Virus record (IMG/VR): IMGVR_UViG_3300028837_000158
Coordinates: 1-39,343 of that record
Reading direction: 5' to 3' (one strand)
Source: a virus
Length of the DNA stretch: 39,343 nt
How positions within the stretch are numbered: the stretch's first letter is position 1; each line of letters starts with the position of its first letter. Shown piece after piece: positions 8,950-17,373 of the stretch. Under the pieces are notes generated by a model, which was given only the letters and a program-made list of their open reading frames with translations, was not told where the DNA came from and made no database searches. The position numbers and the translations under genes were made by a program.

Positions 8950-9813
8950 ATGAGTCTTCCATACGTAGTAAGCGAAGCGGTTTGGAATGCCAAAGCCGCA
9001 GATGAAACCAAAGAACTAAAGTCCGATTTTGAACGCTGTCAAGTGGCAGTAATCGAAATCACCACAGCAGGGTTTTCTGGCACACTCGATATTCAAGGCA
9101 AGCTCCATGAACTAAATGCCTTTGCTAATGTGCCGTATGTCCGCCAAGACCAAGCCTCAATTCAAACTCCAGCGGTAGCTCAATTAAGTTTTGTCACTGA
9201 TACTGGAGTCTATCGTTATGTGGTTCTTGGCTATTGGCGTAAACTCCAGCTCGTAATGACTCGAACTGCTGGTACAATCACTTGTGGTGTAGCTGGTTCA
9301 TCTGATGCACTAACATTCCCATATTTACCAACTAAGCTGATAACTGGTTCGTTAGTTCAACTTGAAGTTGGTTCAGCAGTTATAGGTAAATTGGCAGCTA
9401 ATAGTGGGGTTGATATTGGTGATGTGGATGTTCTGTCTGTAGCCGCTGGTTCCAACCTTATTGGCAAGGTAGCTGAGCCAGCAGTAGTAGAAACTCCATT
9501 CACAGGTACAGGTAATTTAGCGGTTGGCACCAACAAAATAGCCCCAGCAGCGGCTTTCAAGCTAACTGAGATTGAACTCCATCTTAGCTCAGCACCAACT
9601 ACAGGCACACAGAATCTAGTCATTACTTTAGATGATGGGGTTGCTACCGCCTATGATTTGGTTCTTCTTACTATTGACCTTGTAGCCAATGCCGTAACAG
9701 ATTTGGTGATAAAGCCTAATAAAACTTGTAAGTCTACCGATGTAATAACTGCCGCTTGGACTAACACTGATGGCAGAACTTATGGACTAAAGTTTAAGCA
9801 CCAGTTAATTTAG
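8950..9813 (+). CDS. 287-aa beta-rich virion protein candidate
   Basis: Strong Shine-Dalgarno AAAGGAGGG before the ATG. 287 residues, rich in Val, Thr, Ala and Gly. Residues 30-115 and 185-287 look like separate beta-sandwich units: the first ends VYRYVVLGYWRKLQLVMTR, the second includes HLSSAPTTGTQNLVITLDDG. A short Ala/Gly-rich region joins them. No active-site motif. Position between decoration and lectin-like genes suggests a tail or surface structural protein. Family not recognised. Confidence 0.65.
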   Translation: MSLPYVVSEAVWNAKAADETKELKSDFERCQVAVIEITTAGFSGTLDIQGKLHELNAFANVPYVRQDQASIQTPAVAQLSFVTDTGVYRYVVLGYWRKLQLVMTRTAGTITCGVAGSSDALTFPYLPTKLITGSLVQLEVGSAVIGKLAANSGVDIGDVDVLSVAAGSNLIGKVAEPAVVETPFTGTGNLAVGTNKIAPAAAFKLTEIELHLSSAPTTGTQNLVITLDDGVATAYDLVLLTIDLVANAVTDLVIKPNKTCKSTDVITAAWTNTDGRTYGLKFKHQLI

Positions 9814-9821
9814 GAGTTGTT

Positions 9822-10661
9822 ATGGTACAGCAAGTAACTTTGAATGGTAGGCTATTAGATTTAGATTACGAGCCGCTACTACAGGTGGGTATCAAGCCTG
9901 TGTGGAGAACCCCAATCGAAATCAATGGCAGAGTGATTAGTGGAGTCAATATCAATGGCTATGACTATCCACCTTGTCCTGCAAGTAATGTTCTATACAT
10001 TCCGGGATTGCCAGGTCAAGGCTCTACAATTTGGGATAGAAGTGGCAATGGCAACAATGGCACAATAGCTGGGGCTACTTGGAAAAGACTAAATAGTGGG
10101 TTGTGGTATCTGTTCTTTGATGGTGCTACAGACAAAGATGATATTGTAAGTGTTGCCGATGCTGCCACAATCCAGAATATCTGGGATGCTGGTGGCACAG
10201 TAGAGATATGGGTAAATCCCGGTAGTGATGGAGAAGATAATACTGGAAGGGTGCTTGATAAGAGACTGGGTTGGGCTTTATCTACTGTGAGTGAGTTGGG
10301 AGGCTTATTGACACTAATTTTTTGGGTAGACTTCAGTACAAGGGATGGGTACTGGCACACCACTTTAAGGGTATTACCTATAAATAGGTGGAGCAAGGTT
10401 TCACTAACTTACGATAGTTCCAGTGCAGATAATAATCCAATAATATATATCAATGGTATCTCATATGCATTGACTGAATCTTCAACACCGCTTGGAACAA
10501 GAGTAAGTGATACTGGGAGAGCATTGAACTTTGGAAATGCTCTTGGGACTACACCCACTTTTGATGGCGGTCAAACATTGTGGTCTATTTCCAAGACCAT
10601 AAAAACTGCTGCCCAAATACTACAAGGGTATCAGGTAGAAAGACATTTATTTGGAGTGTGA
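9822..10661 (+). CDS. LamG/concanavalin-A-like lectin-fold virion protein (receptor-binding candidate)
   Basis: 279 residues, ATG behind TAGGAG. Residues 55-260 carry hallmarks of the LamG/pentraxin-like jelly roll: IWDRSGNGNNGTI near residue 67, TVEIWVNPGSDGED near 127, RWSKVSLTYDSSSA near 192, IIYINGISY near 209 and a closing FGNALGTTPTFDGG segment. Such domains in phage particles bind sugars or act as adhesins. The first 50 residues probably form the particle-attachment part. Lies between structural genes. The fold assignment is good; the ligand is unknown. Confidence 0.75.
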   Translation: MVQQVTLNGRLLDLDYEPLLQVGIKPVWRTPIEINGRVISGVNINGYDYPPCPASNVLYIPGLPGQGSTIWDRSGNGNNGTIAGATWKRLNSGLWYLFFDGATDKDDIVSVADAATIQNIWDAGGTVEIWVNPGSDGEDNTGRVLDKRLGWALSTVSELGGLLTLIFWVDFSTRDGYWHTTLRVLPINRWSKVSLTYDSSSADNNPIIYINGISYALTESSTPLGTRVSDTGRALNFGNALGTTPTFDGGQTLWSISKTIKTAAQILQGYQVERHLFGV

Positions 10662-10667
10662 GATTAA

Positions 10668-11717
10668 ATGGCAACTTTAATGTCGGCAATGTTGACACTT
10701 CTTGGGCAAGATTTAGATGATGACTGGAGTTCCACAACTACCGCAGATGGTAATGCTAACAAATTAACTCTGGAAGACGATGACCTTAATGAAAAGGTAG
10801 CAGAGTGGGTCAATGATGGCATGGTAGCTTATCTGCCAGATGGTCCCAGTGGTACAGGTTCAGCAGAGACTAGAGTGGTAGACTCTCTTAGTGGCACTAC
10901 TCTTACGGTAAAAACAGCTTTCTCCGCTAAAGTAGTAAGTGGTGTGAGTTACGAAGTCCACAGATTATTCACTAGGAATCAGAAGTTGGTAGCCTTACGA
11001 AATGCTGCTAGGCTTACGTGTCCCGGTCTCCATGCGGTAGTTCGAGATATGGACTTACTTGAAACTGTGGACTACAAATACGAGTTTGACATTAGCTCAC
11101 TCAGTATATTCCAGAATAGACCACACCAAATTTTATTGGCTCAAGAGACAATTGAGGATATTTGGGTAAAGGATACAGCTTACGCTGAAGATGATATAGT
11201 ACGTCCAACTCTGCTATCTACTTTCACTGGTTATGTCTACAAATGCACTACAGCCGGTACTTCCCATGCTACTACTGAGCCAACTTGGCCTACCAGTCCT
11301 GATGATACAGTAGTGGATGGTACAGCAACTTGGACTTGTCAAGACGACTTAGACTATAGTAATTATCCAATGACTCCCTTACATGATTGGGATGTAACCC
11401 CAGATGGTAGACTATTTCTTAATGCCAGCTATACTGCTGGTTATAAACTGATGGTAGTTGGAATTAAACCCTTAGCATTTTCTGGCAGTGGGGCTGCTGA
11501 GACTGTAGCTCTTGATAGTCCATTCGATTTAGTTCTTTCGGCTCAAGCTGCATTATATCTTTGTCAGCAAAGGGCTGGAAGCGCAGTATCCCAAAATGCT
11601 GAGCGTTGGCAACAGCAAGTCCAACACTGGCAGCAACAGTTGGCTCTTAGAAAAGCACAATACTCAATGCACCCACCTGATGGTACACTCATAACTGGGG
11701 GAGGGCTTACAGTGTAA
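10668..11717 (+). CDS. head-tail adaptor candidate with inserted carbohydrate-binding-like module
   Basis: 349 residues. Residues 1-140 (MLTLLGQDLDDDW, then LFTRNQKLVALRNAARL) and the C-terminal helix (QNAERWQQQVQHWQQQLALRK, near 306) resemble adaptor or connector-type proteins where a helical core closes the portal. Residues about 165-225 look like a separate small module (AYAEDDIVRP, GYVYKCTTAGTSH, EPTWPTSPDDTVVDGT, TWTC), a pattern shared with small CBM5/12-like binding modules in phage tail proteins. The stop overlaps the next ATG by one base. Both the core and the insert are judged by resemblance only. Confidence 0.55.
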   Translation: MATLMSAMLTLLGQDLDDDWSSTTTADGNANKLTLEDDDLNEKVAEWVNDGMVAYLPDGPSGTGSAETRVVDSLSGTTLTVKTAFSAKVVSGVSYEVHRLFTRNQKLVALRNAARLTCPGLHAVVRDMDLLETVDYKYEFDISSLSIFQNRPHQILLAQETIEDIWVKDTAYAEDDIVRPTLLSTFTGYVYKCTTAGTSHATTEPTWPTSPDDTVVDGTATWTCQDDLDYSNYPMTPLHDWDVTPDGRLFLNASYTAGYKLMVVGIKPLAFSGSGAAETVALDSPFDLVLSAQAALYLCQQRAGSAVSQNAERWQQQVQHWQQQLALRKAQYSMHPPDGTLITGGGLTV

Positions 11718-11932
11718 TGGCTAATTTTATCTTTGTCCCAAAAAGGAAATTACTTACAGCAAGACCCGGAGAGACAGAAGTTTCTGAACCCGGTGTCTCC
11801 ATAAATAATGTAACTAATACTACCAATGTGACTGTTGGTGGCAATTATTTGCCATTAGCTGGTGGAACATTGTGGGGTACACTTCATTCGCCTGTAGGAT
11901 TACGGATTCCAGTGGGAACTGATATGTATTAA
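11717..11932 (+). CDS. 71-aa fibre-associated protein candidate
   Basis: ATG shares its A with the preceding TAA (TAATG). 71 residues with an Asn/Thr/Val-rich stretch (SINNVTNTTNVTVGG) followed by LPLAGGTLWGTL, a motif widely seen near the tips of phage tail fibres where it leads into a trimeric fibre region. Here the protein ends soon after, so it may be a truncated fibre segment or an assembly partner for the larger fibre-like protein that follows 14 bases downstream. Confidence 0.6.
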   Translation: MANFIFVPKRKLLTARPGETEVSEPGVSINNVTNTTNVTVGGNYLPLAGGTLWGTLHSPVGLRIPVGTDMY

Positions 11933-11946
11933 AATGGAATTGTATT

Positions 11947-12969
11947 ATGCCACTAACAGTACATCCGTCTTACGCCAATCATAAACATCTGTACGACTTT
12001 CAAGAGGAAGTTGGTACATTCACCGCACTTGCTAATGTCAATGTCAAAAACTGTCCTTCTGGTCATACATATTGCATACCAGATGGTACCCCCACTTCAA
12101 GTACATTAAAAGTTGTAGAAGCTGTTTATGGTAGATTTATAGAGGGCTGGTGGGCTTACTATAATGCCCTAACTGGCTACCCACAGTGGCTTACTGATGC
12201 TGAATGTTTGACTGCTGGTTTAGATTTAGACAATTACAGTTATGCTAAGGGAGCACATATCCATCCTTATTGGATTTGGGGTGGTGATGAACCTCTAGGT
12301 GACCCACTTGGAGTAGGTGTGCTTTTTAAGTATGGTGGCGATTGTGGTGCTGGGCACTCCGATTGTAGGATGTACCGCAGAGATTGTGCTTTAAGCTCCA
12401 TGACTGCTGTCTGGTGGGATTATGCTAGAGCGGCAGCATGGGTTGATGAGCGTGGTTATGATGTTGGTTATATGGTGGCAAATGCTAATGTTAAACATCG
12501 GCATTTCTACACATTTGTTAATGATAATTATGTTGAACATGACCCCAAATACTTTATAACAGCACTTAAAACCTGCCCTCTGGGACACACTAATTGCCAG
12601 ATTGATTCTTCAGAACAGAAGAATTTATTAGCTTGGTATGGATGGAACAAGACTTCATTTGCCTCACCATCACCGCCATCAGTTGCTGGTTACATCTGGG
12701 TTGAAGGAACAGACTTGATGTATACAGTTGATGCTGGGATTGAAGTTCCTATTACCGGAACTGTAGTAGGTGCTGTTGGTACAGCGTACTCCGGTCATAT
12801 CTGGGTAGAAGGTAATTATTTGCATTATATAGACCAATCTGGTGATGAACGTAGAAAAGAAGGGACACTGGATGGAGCCACTGGTCAAACTGCTGGTCGA
12901 ATTTGGGTTGAGAGTGTGAAGCTCAGATATATTGACGCTTCTGGAAATGAACGCTATCTTTGGGAGTAA
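11947..12969 (+). CDS. fibre-like protein with three HxH/CxxxHxxC modules and three C-terminal repeats
   Basis: 340 residues. Three modules repeat: H12xH14 with C36xxGH40xxC43, H104xH106 with C133xxGH137xxC140, and H184xH186 with C210xxGH214xxC217. Each gives two Cys and three His at near-constant spacing, which suggests one metal ion per module; HxH metal sites are known in trimeric phage tail fibres. The C-terminus has three IWVEG-type repeats at about 250, 285 and 319, each followed by a Tyr-containing strand (YIDxSGxER in two). The upstream Shine-Dalgarno is weak. Position among tail genes and repeats suggest a fibre or spike; no catalytic domain was recognised. Family assignment is uncertain, the repeats are plain. 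Confidence 0.7.
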   Translation: MPLTVHPSYANHKHLYDFQEEVGTFTALANVNVKNCPSGHTYCIPDGTPTSSTLKVVEAVYGRFIEGWWAYYNALTGYPQWLTDAECLTAGLDLDNYSYAKGAHIHPYWIWGGDEPLGDPLGVGVLFKYGGDCGAGHSDCRMYRRDCALSSMTAVWWDYARAAAWVDERGYDVGYMVANANVKHRHFYTFVNDNYVEHDPKYFITALKTCPLGHTNCQIDSSEQKNLLAWYGWNKTSFASPSPPSVAGYIWVEGTDLMYTVDAGIEVPITGTVVGAVGTAYSGHIWVEGNYLHYIDQSGDERRKEGTLDGATGQTAGRIWVESVKLRYIDASGNERYLWE

Positions 12970-12972
12970 ACT

Positions 12973-13212
12973 ATGAGCATACTAGAATATGTTGGCAGCA
13001 TAGGTGGAATAGCTGGAGTTCTGGCTGTAATTGTTTTCTGGATGTACAAATCCCAAGTCAACCAAATGCGTGAAGATAGAAAGTTCATGGAAGACCGCCT
13101 TGACAAGATTATTGAGGCTGACCAAGAAAGCCGTGAGCGTAACACTCAAGTTCTAACTGAGCTAATTATTTGGCTGAAGGCTAAAAATGGTGGAGGTAAC
13201 AAGAATGGCTGA
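12973..13212 (+). CDS. BhlA/UviB-like holin candidate
   Basis: 79 residues, ATG behind GGGAG. One N-terminal membrane helix (about residues 9-25, GGIAGVLAVIVFWMYK) is followed by a charged coiled coil (MREDRKFMEDRLDKIIEA), VLTELIIWLKAKN and a Gly/Asn/Lys-rich end. Size, order and several residues match the BhlA/UviB family of small holin-like proteins that permeabilise the inner membrane. The 3' end overlaps the next gene by 8 bases. No endolysin is seen next to it, so the lysis role rests on family resemblance. Confidence 0.7.
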   Translation: MSILEYVGSIGGIAGVLAVIVFWMYKSQVNQMREDRKFMEDRLDKIIEADQESRERNTQVLTELIIWLKAKNGGGNKNG

Positions 13213-15040
13213 TATTCAACTAACGATTGGTGGTTCTACTAAAAGTTTCAACTTGGCTGTAGAAGAAGGCAAGAAATTATTTGCTGTGGTGGAAGAACCA
13301 ATAGTTCCGCTAAAAGCTGCACAGGATGTACCGTCTTATGGAGACTTGCCTGCTGAGAAGATATTAGCCTTTGCACAAAATAATTGGCGAGGCGGTATGG
13401 GTCAAAAAGACCACTTCAATATATTAGATATGTATGCTGATGGTCAAAACATTGATACTAGAGACCCGAATCAAATAATCTTGGGACCAAAAATCAATAC
13501 AGCTGGTGCCATAGCAGCCACTATCGTCTTTGCCGATTTCTTTGAGGGCAGAGAGTATTTTGCCAGCACCAGATATGTCTATAAGTATCCTGCTACTGGT
13601 TCTACTTGGGCTGAAGTATTAGATGTTGGTGCTGGAGATACTATAGAGTGCATAGGTCATTATGACGGTTACATCTATGTTGGTCTAACCACTGGTAAAT
13701 ACTATTATAGTGATACTGGTGAAAACGCTGCGTGGACTCAATCTACTCTTGATAATGCCGTTATGCACAAAATCTGTGTGGCTCCATCGTTCAGTGGTAC
13801 TAAAGATTTATTGGTTCTAGCTAAAAGACCAAATGAAGTTCGTACAGCAACCGCTCCGTTGAATGGTGAAGTTGGTTGGTCTGACCCACCATACTATGTA
13901 GGTGATGAAAACTCTAACATTACTAGCTTATTTATTCTAAATGGCATATTATTCATTGGCAAAGAAGATGGACTTTGGTCTTTGCCCCCAGATGGTCGCC
14001 CTGTGATGGTGGTTTCATATCGAGAACAGAAGAACAGCACTAACTTTGCTTATCATACCAACTGGCAAGGAGTTTTTTATGGCTCTGGTGCTGGAGACAT
14101 TCTGGAAATCATAGGCGGTTCTGGCAATTTATTCTCAGTTGACTATATGGGGCCACTACAACGTTCTCCGGAGTTAGCTACGATTGGCTCAATCAAAAGT
14201 ATTACCAGCGATGATAAGAATATCTATGTGCTATTTCTAATTGGTTCCAATTATGTCATTTACGCTGGACGAGAGAGGACTGACAGCAAGTACGGGCTTA
14301 GGTGGGAATGGACTCCGTATATACATTTAGGTACAAATGCTTGTGGTGTTATTAAAGTTATGCAACGGAGTGGAGCAAGCCCTCTACTATGGTTTGCCTA
14401 TGGAACAAACATGGCTTATGCTATTTTGGCTAAAGCTCCTAATCTTCCACTTGGAGATAGCTCTTATCGGTTCTGCTCTCAGGGTTATTTAATTACCAGC
14501 TATTTCGATGCAGGCTACGATATTTGGGACAAGATATTCTATCAGCTATGGACTATGGCTGAAAATCTAGCTGATGGTATTACAATCGTAGTCACCTATC
14601 AAGCGGACACTGGTTCAAGTTGGCCTACATTAACTACAATAACCTCTAATGGCATACAATCCGTTGACCTCACTGCCATATCCTGTAAAAGAATAAGGCT
14701 AAAGATTGAACTGAACTCTGGCACCAATACTATAACTCCGATATTACAAATGTTTATTTATCGTGGAGTCCTATGCCCAGAAGTCACTAGGTCATTAGAC
14801 TTTGTGGTTATCCTTGAGCAGTCTGATACCAGAAAGCCATCTACTGACTTAACCTTCTTGCGTGGTGGTAGAATTGCTACTTCCCCAGTTACTCTTAAAG
14901 ATTTGAGGTTTGGTACTACTAAATACATTACGTTTCTAACCAATTCGCCAACGGAAATTGAAGCTATTGATGAAGTCTCCAAGCAACCAAGCTATAGAGC
15001 TAGGATTCTGGCTCAGGAGCTGAACTGGACTTCACCCTAG
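13205..15040 (+). CDS. large tail protein, nozzle/beta-propeller candidate
   Basis: 611 residues from the ATG at 13205, which follows GGTGGAGG; an earlier in-frame GTG at 13187 would place the start inside the holin gene without a better signal. The middle part (about 95-420) consists of repeated strand-turn units such as YIYVGLTTGKYYY, LFILNGILFIGKEDGLW and NIYVLFLIGSNYVIYAG, typical of a beta-propeller. The last 150 residues look like a beta-sandwich. T7-type nozzle proteins (tail tubular protein B) have this build, but siphophage tail-tip proteins can too. Its last 41 bases overlap a convergent minus-strand gene. Confidence 0.6.
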   Translation: MADIQLTIGGSTKSFNLAVEEGKKLFAVVEEPIVPLKAAQDVPSYGDLPAEKILAFAQNNWRGGMGQKDHFNILDMYADGQNIDTRDPNQIILGPKINTAGAIAATIVFADFFEGREYFASTRYVYKYPATGSTWAEVLDVGAGDTIECIGHYDGYIYVGLTTGKYYYSDTGENAAWTQSTLDNAVMHKICVAPSFSGTKDLLVLAKRPNEVRTATAPLNGEVGWSDPPYYVGDENSNITSLFILNGILFIGKEDGLWSLPPDGRPVMVVSYREQKNSTNFAYHTNWQGVFYGSGAGDILEIIGGSGNLFSVDYMGPLQRSPELATIGSIKSITSDDKNIYVLFLIGSNYVIYAGRERTDSKYGLRWEWTPYIHLGTNACGVIKVMQRSGASPLLWFAYGTNMAYAILAKAPNLPLGDSSYRFCSQGYLITSYFDAGYDIWDKIFYQLWTMAENLADGITIVVTYQADTGSSWPTLTTITSNGIQSVDLTAISCKRIRLKIELNSGTNTITPILQMFIYRGVLCPEVTRSLDFVVILEQSDTRKPSTDLTFLRGGRIATSPVTLKDLRFGTTKYITFLTNSPTEIEAIDEVSKQPSYRARILAQELNWTSP

Positions 15041-15284
15041 ACTCCAAGCGGAGCACTTTAGCATTAGCCCTCTTACAGTCGGTATGACAATAAACTTGAT
15101 TCCTGCGGAAGGTAGTGAACTCAGTTTGGCAAACAGGACAAACCTTATGCAGTATCACCCTATTAAGATAGTACGGCTCCGCTGTTCTCCGGCACTCCGG
15201 ACAGCAGAATCTTTGAAAGCTAACCGTTGGCTTGAAGGCTTTGTTACAATTCTCACAAATTTTGCTTGCTGGCTTTTTTCTCAT
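15000..15284 (-). CDS. 94-aa protein with two treble-clef-like zinc sites
   Basis: ATG at 15284. Two similar halves: C10xxC13 with FCCPEC near 27-31, then CPVC near 49 with YCHTDC near 65-69, each with basic residues between (NKAFKP, QTEFTTF). These are the duplicated zinc-knuckle proteins often found in phages and likely to bind nucleic acid. The C-terminus is Ser/Pro/Glu-rich and its last 41 bases run opposite to the end of the large tail gene. Last gene of the leftward operon. Confidence 0.7.
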   Translation of the reverse strand: MRKKPASKICENCNKAFKPTVSFQRFCCPECRRTAEPYYLNRVILHKVCPVCQTEFTTFRRNQVYCHTDCKRANAKVLRLESRVKSSSAPEPES

Positions 15285-15297
15285 ATTTTTTGTCTCT

Positions 15298-15429
15298 CTA
15301 TAATGCGATACACAAGCCCTCTAATTTATGTCGTAGGGAAAAAGACCTATAAACCCTACAAGGCACTTTGCACCTCATTCTAGAGCATTTAGCTTCAGAA
15401 CTTTGAGTCCAATCTACGAATTGAGGCAT
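15298..15429 (-). CDS. 43-aa Cys-rich microprotein
   Basis: ATG at 15429, 7 bases after a GAGG that overlaps the end of the polymerase gene; TAG at 15298-15300. 43 residues, basic, with Cys at about 15, 20, 24 and 40 (CSRMRCKVPC). Fills the gap between the polymerase and the 94-aa zinc protein and keeps the operon spacing. Cys spacing allows a metal site but matches no family I know. Confidence 0.5.
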   Translation of the reverse strand: MPQFVDWTQSSEAKCSRMRCKVPCRVYRSFSLRHKLEGLCIAL

Positions 15430-15438
15430 ATTGAGTCC

Positions 15439-17106
15439 TCAAACATAGGGAACTTTTATAGCATCACCCCAGCTCTTACCAACCTTCAACTCTAGTGGTG
15501 TATCAAAGGGAGCTAATCCAGTAAATAAGCTGGGTGCTGGATAAGTTCCATCATAAACCAATTCATCATGTACCTGAATACGCAAATCAAAATTGGATGC
15601 TTTAGCCATCATCTTCTTGACAATCTCCGAAGCTGTACCCTGCACTGGCATATTGAACAACTCACGGATTACAGCCTCTCTGGAATGAGGGTTAGCCATC
15701 CTAAGCATATCAGCTTTTCGTGTTCGTCCAAACAAAGTAGTAACGTAACCATGTCTGGTTATCTGTTCTCTTTGGCTATGGACATAATCTCTAATACCAG
15801 TATAGGTCTGGAAATACCTGTTCTTAAAATCTGTAGCTTGTGGTAGAGTAAGTTTTATGCCCTTCTTCTTGGCGTTCTCTATAATAGTTTCTTCTTCTCC
15901 AAGATATGTTATAGCAAAATTGAGAGTTTTGGCTAATACCCTTGCTGCTATTGGGTCTGCTAAGTTGCCAGTAATTCCCATCCTATCCATGGTGTCTTTA
16001 TGGATATCTGCACCATTAGCAAAAGCTGACATCATTGCTTTGTCTTGAGCCAAATAAGCTATAGTCCGCAGTTCAATTTGGCTAGCATCAAGGCAGTTAA
16101 ACATTGTATCCGCTAAGAACACCACTCTAAAATACTGTGGTATATTCTGCATATTGATTGGGTTGGAACTTGACAGTCTACCAGTAATTACTCTGGTATT
16201 ATTATAATGTGTATAAGCCCGGTCTAGCCCAAGTAATGGCTCTACATAGGTGGACTGTAACTTTGCTTTCCCACGGTAGATTAGCACAATTTGAGCTAAT
16301 GGGTCATCAATGTCTTGTAATGTTCTTTCATCCACTTTTAGTTGTTTACGGCTCTTAGTGTATGGTAGTCTCCATCCTTTTTGAGCTAGAACTACTCCGA
16401 CTTGCTGATTAGAGTTTGGGTCACAACCTTTGGTCTGTATTAGTTGGCGTAGATATGCAGTTTGAGCATCTAATTCCTCATAAAATTCAGCCACACTTTC
16501 TTGATTCAATGCTACTCCAGCACTCTCCATATGCCTTAGTATATGGACTATATCACGGTCAATATAGTAGCTCTGTTTTGTGTGCATATACAGGTCATAC
16601 CAGCATCTTAGAGTTGAAGATGCGTCAATGCAACACTTTTGCAGCACAAAGTTTGGGTCGGAATTATATACTTCCAGCATAGTGCCACCTTTTGGAATTG
16701 TAAATTGTAGAAATTTGTCTGGTATATTGTATCCAAGACGAAATGCCAGATTATATAATTTCTGTGGTAAATTTAGTGTGTATGCCAGAATCTCAGTATC
16801 CTCAAAATTGGATTCATCAATACCAAATGGTTCAAGTACATCAAAGTCGAACTTGGAGTTGTGGAACACTTTAACTATAGCTGGATTCCTTAGTATATTC
16901 AAAGCAATATAGAAGATTGGACTGTCCTCTCTAAACCAGACGGCATAGTCCGGACTGGGAGCTATAGCCAGACCAATCAATGACTTGTCTTCCAAACTGG
17001 TAGTCTCAGTATCTACACCAACTATCTGAGCAGAAGTCAGTTCTTGGAATATCCGCATTTGGTCTTTAGAGCCAAAATTACCATATACTTCTACTGAGCC
17101 TAACAT
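15439..17106 (-). CDS. polA-like: family A DNA polymerase with 3'-5' exonuclease domain
   Basis: 555 residues, compact for the family. Exonuclease: DxE at 32/34 (GVDTETTSL), N83xxxD87 (HNSKFDFD) and D161 for Exo III, where the usual Tyr four residues before is a Lys. Polymerase: motif A D340 (DASQIELR, Ala for the common Tyr), motif B R389xxxK393xxxF397xxxY401 (AKTLNFAITYLG, lacking the usual Gly after Phe), motif C H513-D514-E515. All metal-binding carboxylates of the polymerase site are present, so it should replicate the phage genome. Phe at the position equivalent to E. coli Pol I 762 is the ancestral-type residue. The ATG follows the previous stop directly. Confidence 0.95.
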   Translation of the reverse strand: MLGSVEVYGNFGSKDQMRIFQELTSAQIVGVDTETTSLEDKSLIGLAIAPSPDYAVWFREDSPIFYIALNILRNPAIVKVFHNSKFDFDVLEPFGIDESNFEDTEILAYTLNLPQKLYNLAFRLGYNIPDKFLQFTIPKGGTMLEVYNSDPNFVLQKCCIDASSTLRCWYDLYMHTKQSYYIDRDIVHILRHMESAGVALNQESVAEFYEELDAQTAYLRQLIQTKGCDPNSNQQVGVVLAQKGWRLPYTKSRKQLKVDERTLQDIDDPLAQIVLIYRGKAKLQSTYVEPLLGLDRAYTHYNNTRVITGRLSSSNPINMQNIPQYFRVVFLADTMFNCLDASQIELRTIAYLAQDKAMMSAFANGADIHKDTMDRMGITGNLADPIAARVLAKTLNFAITYLGEEETIIENAKKKGIKLTLPQATDFKNRYFQTYTGIRDYVHSQREQITRHGYVTTLFGRTRKADMLRMANPHSREAVIRELFNMPVQGTASEIVKKMMAKASNFDLRIQVHDELVYDGTYPAPSLFTGLAPFDTPLELKVGKSWGDAIKVPYV

Positions 17107-17373
17107 CTATGCTCCATGTTCTTTCAGTATATCGTCTATGAGACTACCAGCATCAAACTCTCCTTCTGGCTCCAATGTCAAGCCTTCTTGGTTTAGTCCA
17201 GCTTCTAGCTCATCTGAAATCTCCTCAATGTCTGCATCTTCATCTTTAGTCACCAATTCTGGCTTGGCTTCTTCCTCAATGAAAGTTTTGGCTTGCTGTT
17301 GTAGGCTTTCAACCTTCCGCTTCTTCTTGGACTCCACTTTCTTCTGGTGTCGCTTCTTGGATTTTTTAGTCAT
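17107..17373 (-). CDS. 88-aa bipolar charged protein
   Basis: ATG overlaps the previous stop (ATGA) and has the strong site AAGGAGGTG. The first 25 residues are very basic (KKSKKRHQKKVESKKKRK), the last 55 very acidic. Such a charge split suggests a nucleic-acid or protein-binding tail plus an acidic partner surface, perhaps for the polymerase encoded immediately downstream. No family recognised and a polymerase cofactor role is speculation from adjacency. Confidence 0.6.
   Translation of the reverse strand: MTKKSKKRHQKKVESKKKRKVESLQQQAKTFIEEEAKPELVTKDEDADIEEISDELEAGLNQEGLTLEPEGEFDAGSLIDDILKEHGA

Noticed and set aside
11947-12969. Heme-binding cytochrome-like motifs
   Set aside because: The motif is CxxxHxxC, not CxxCH, and there is no signal peptide.
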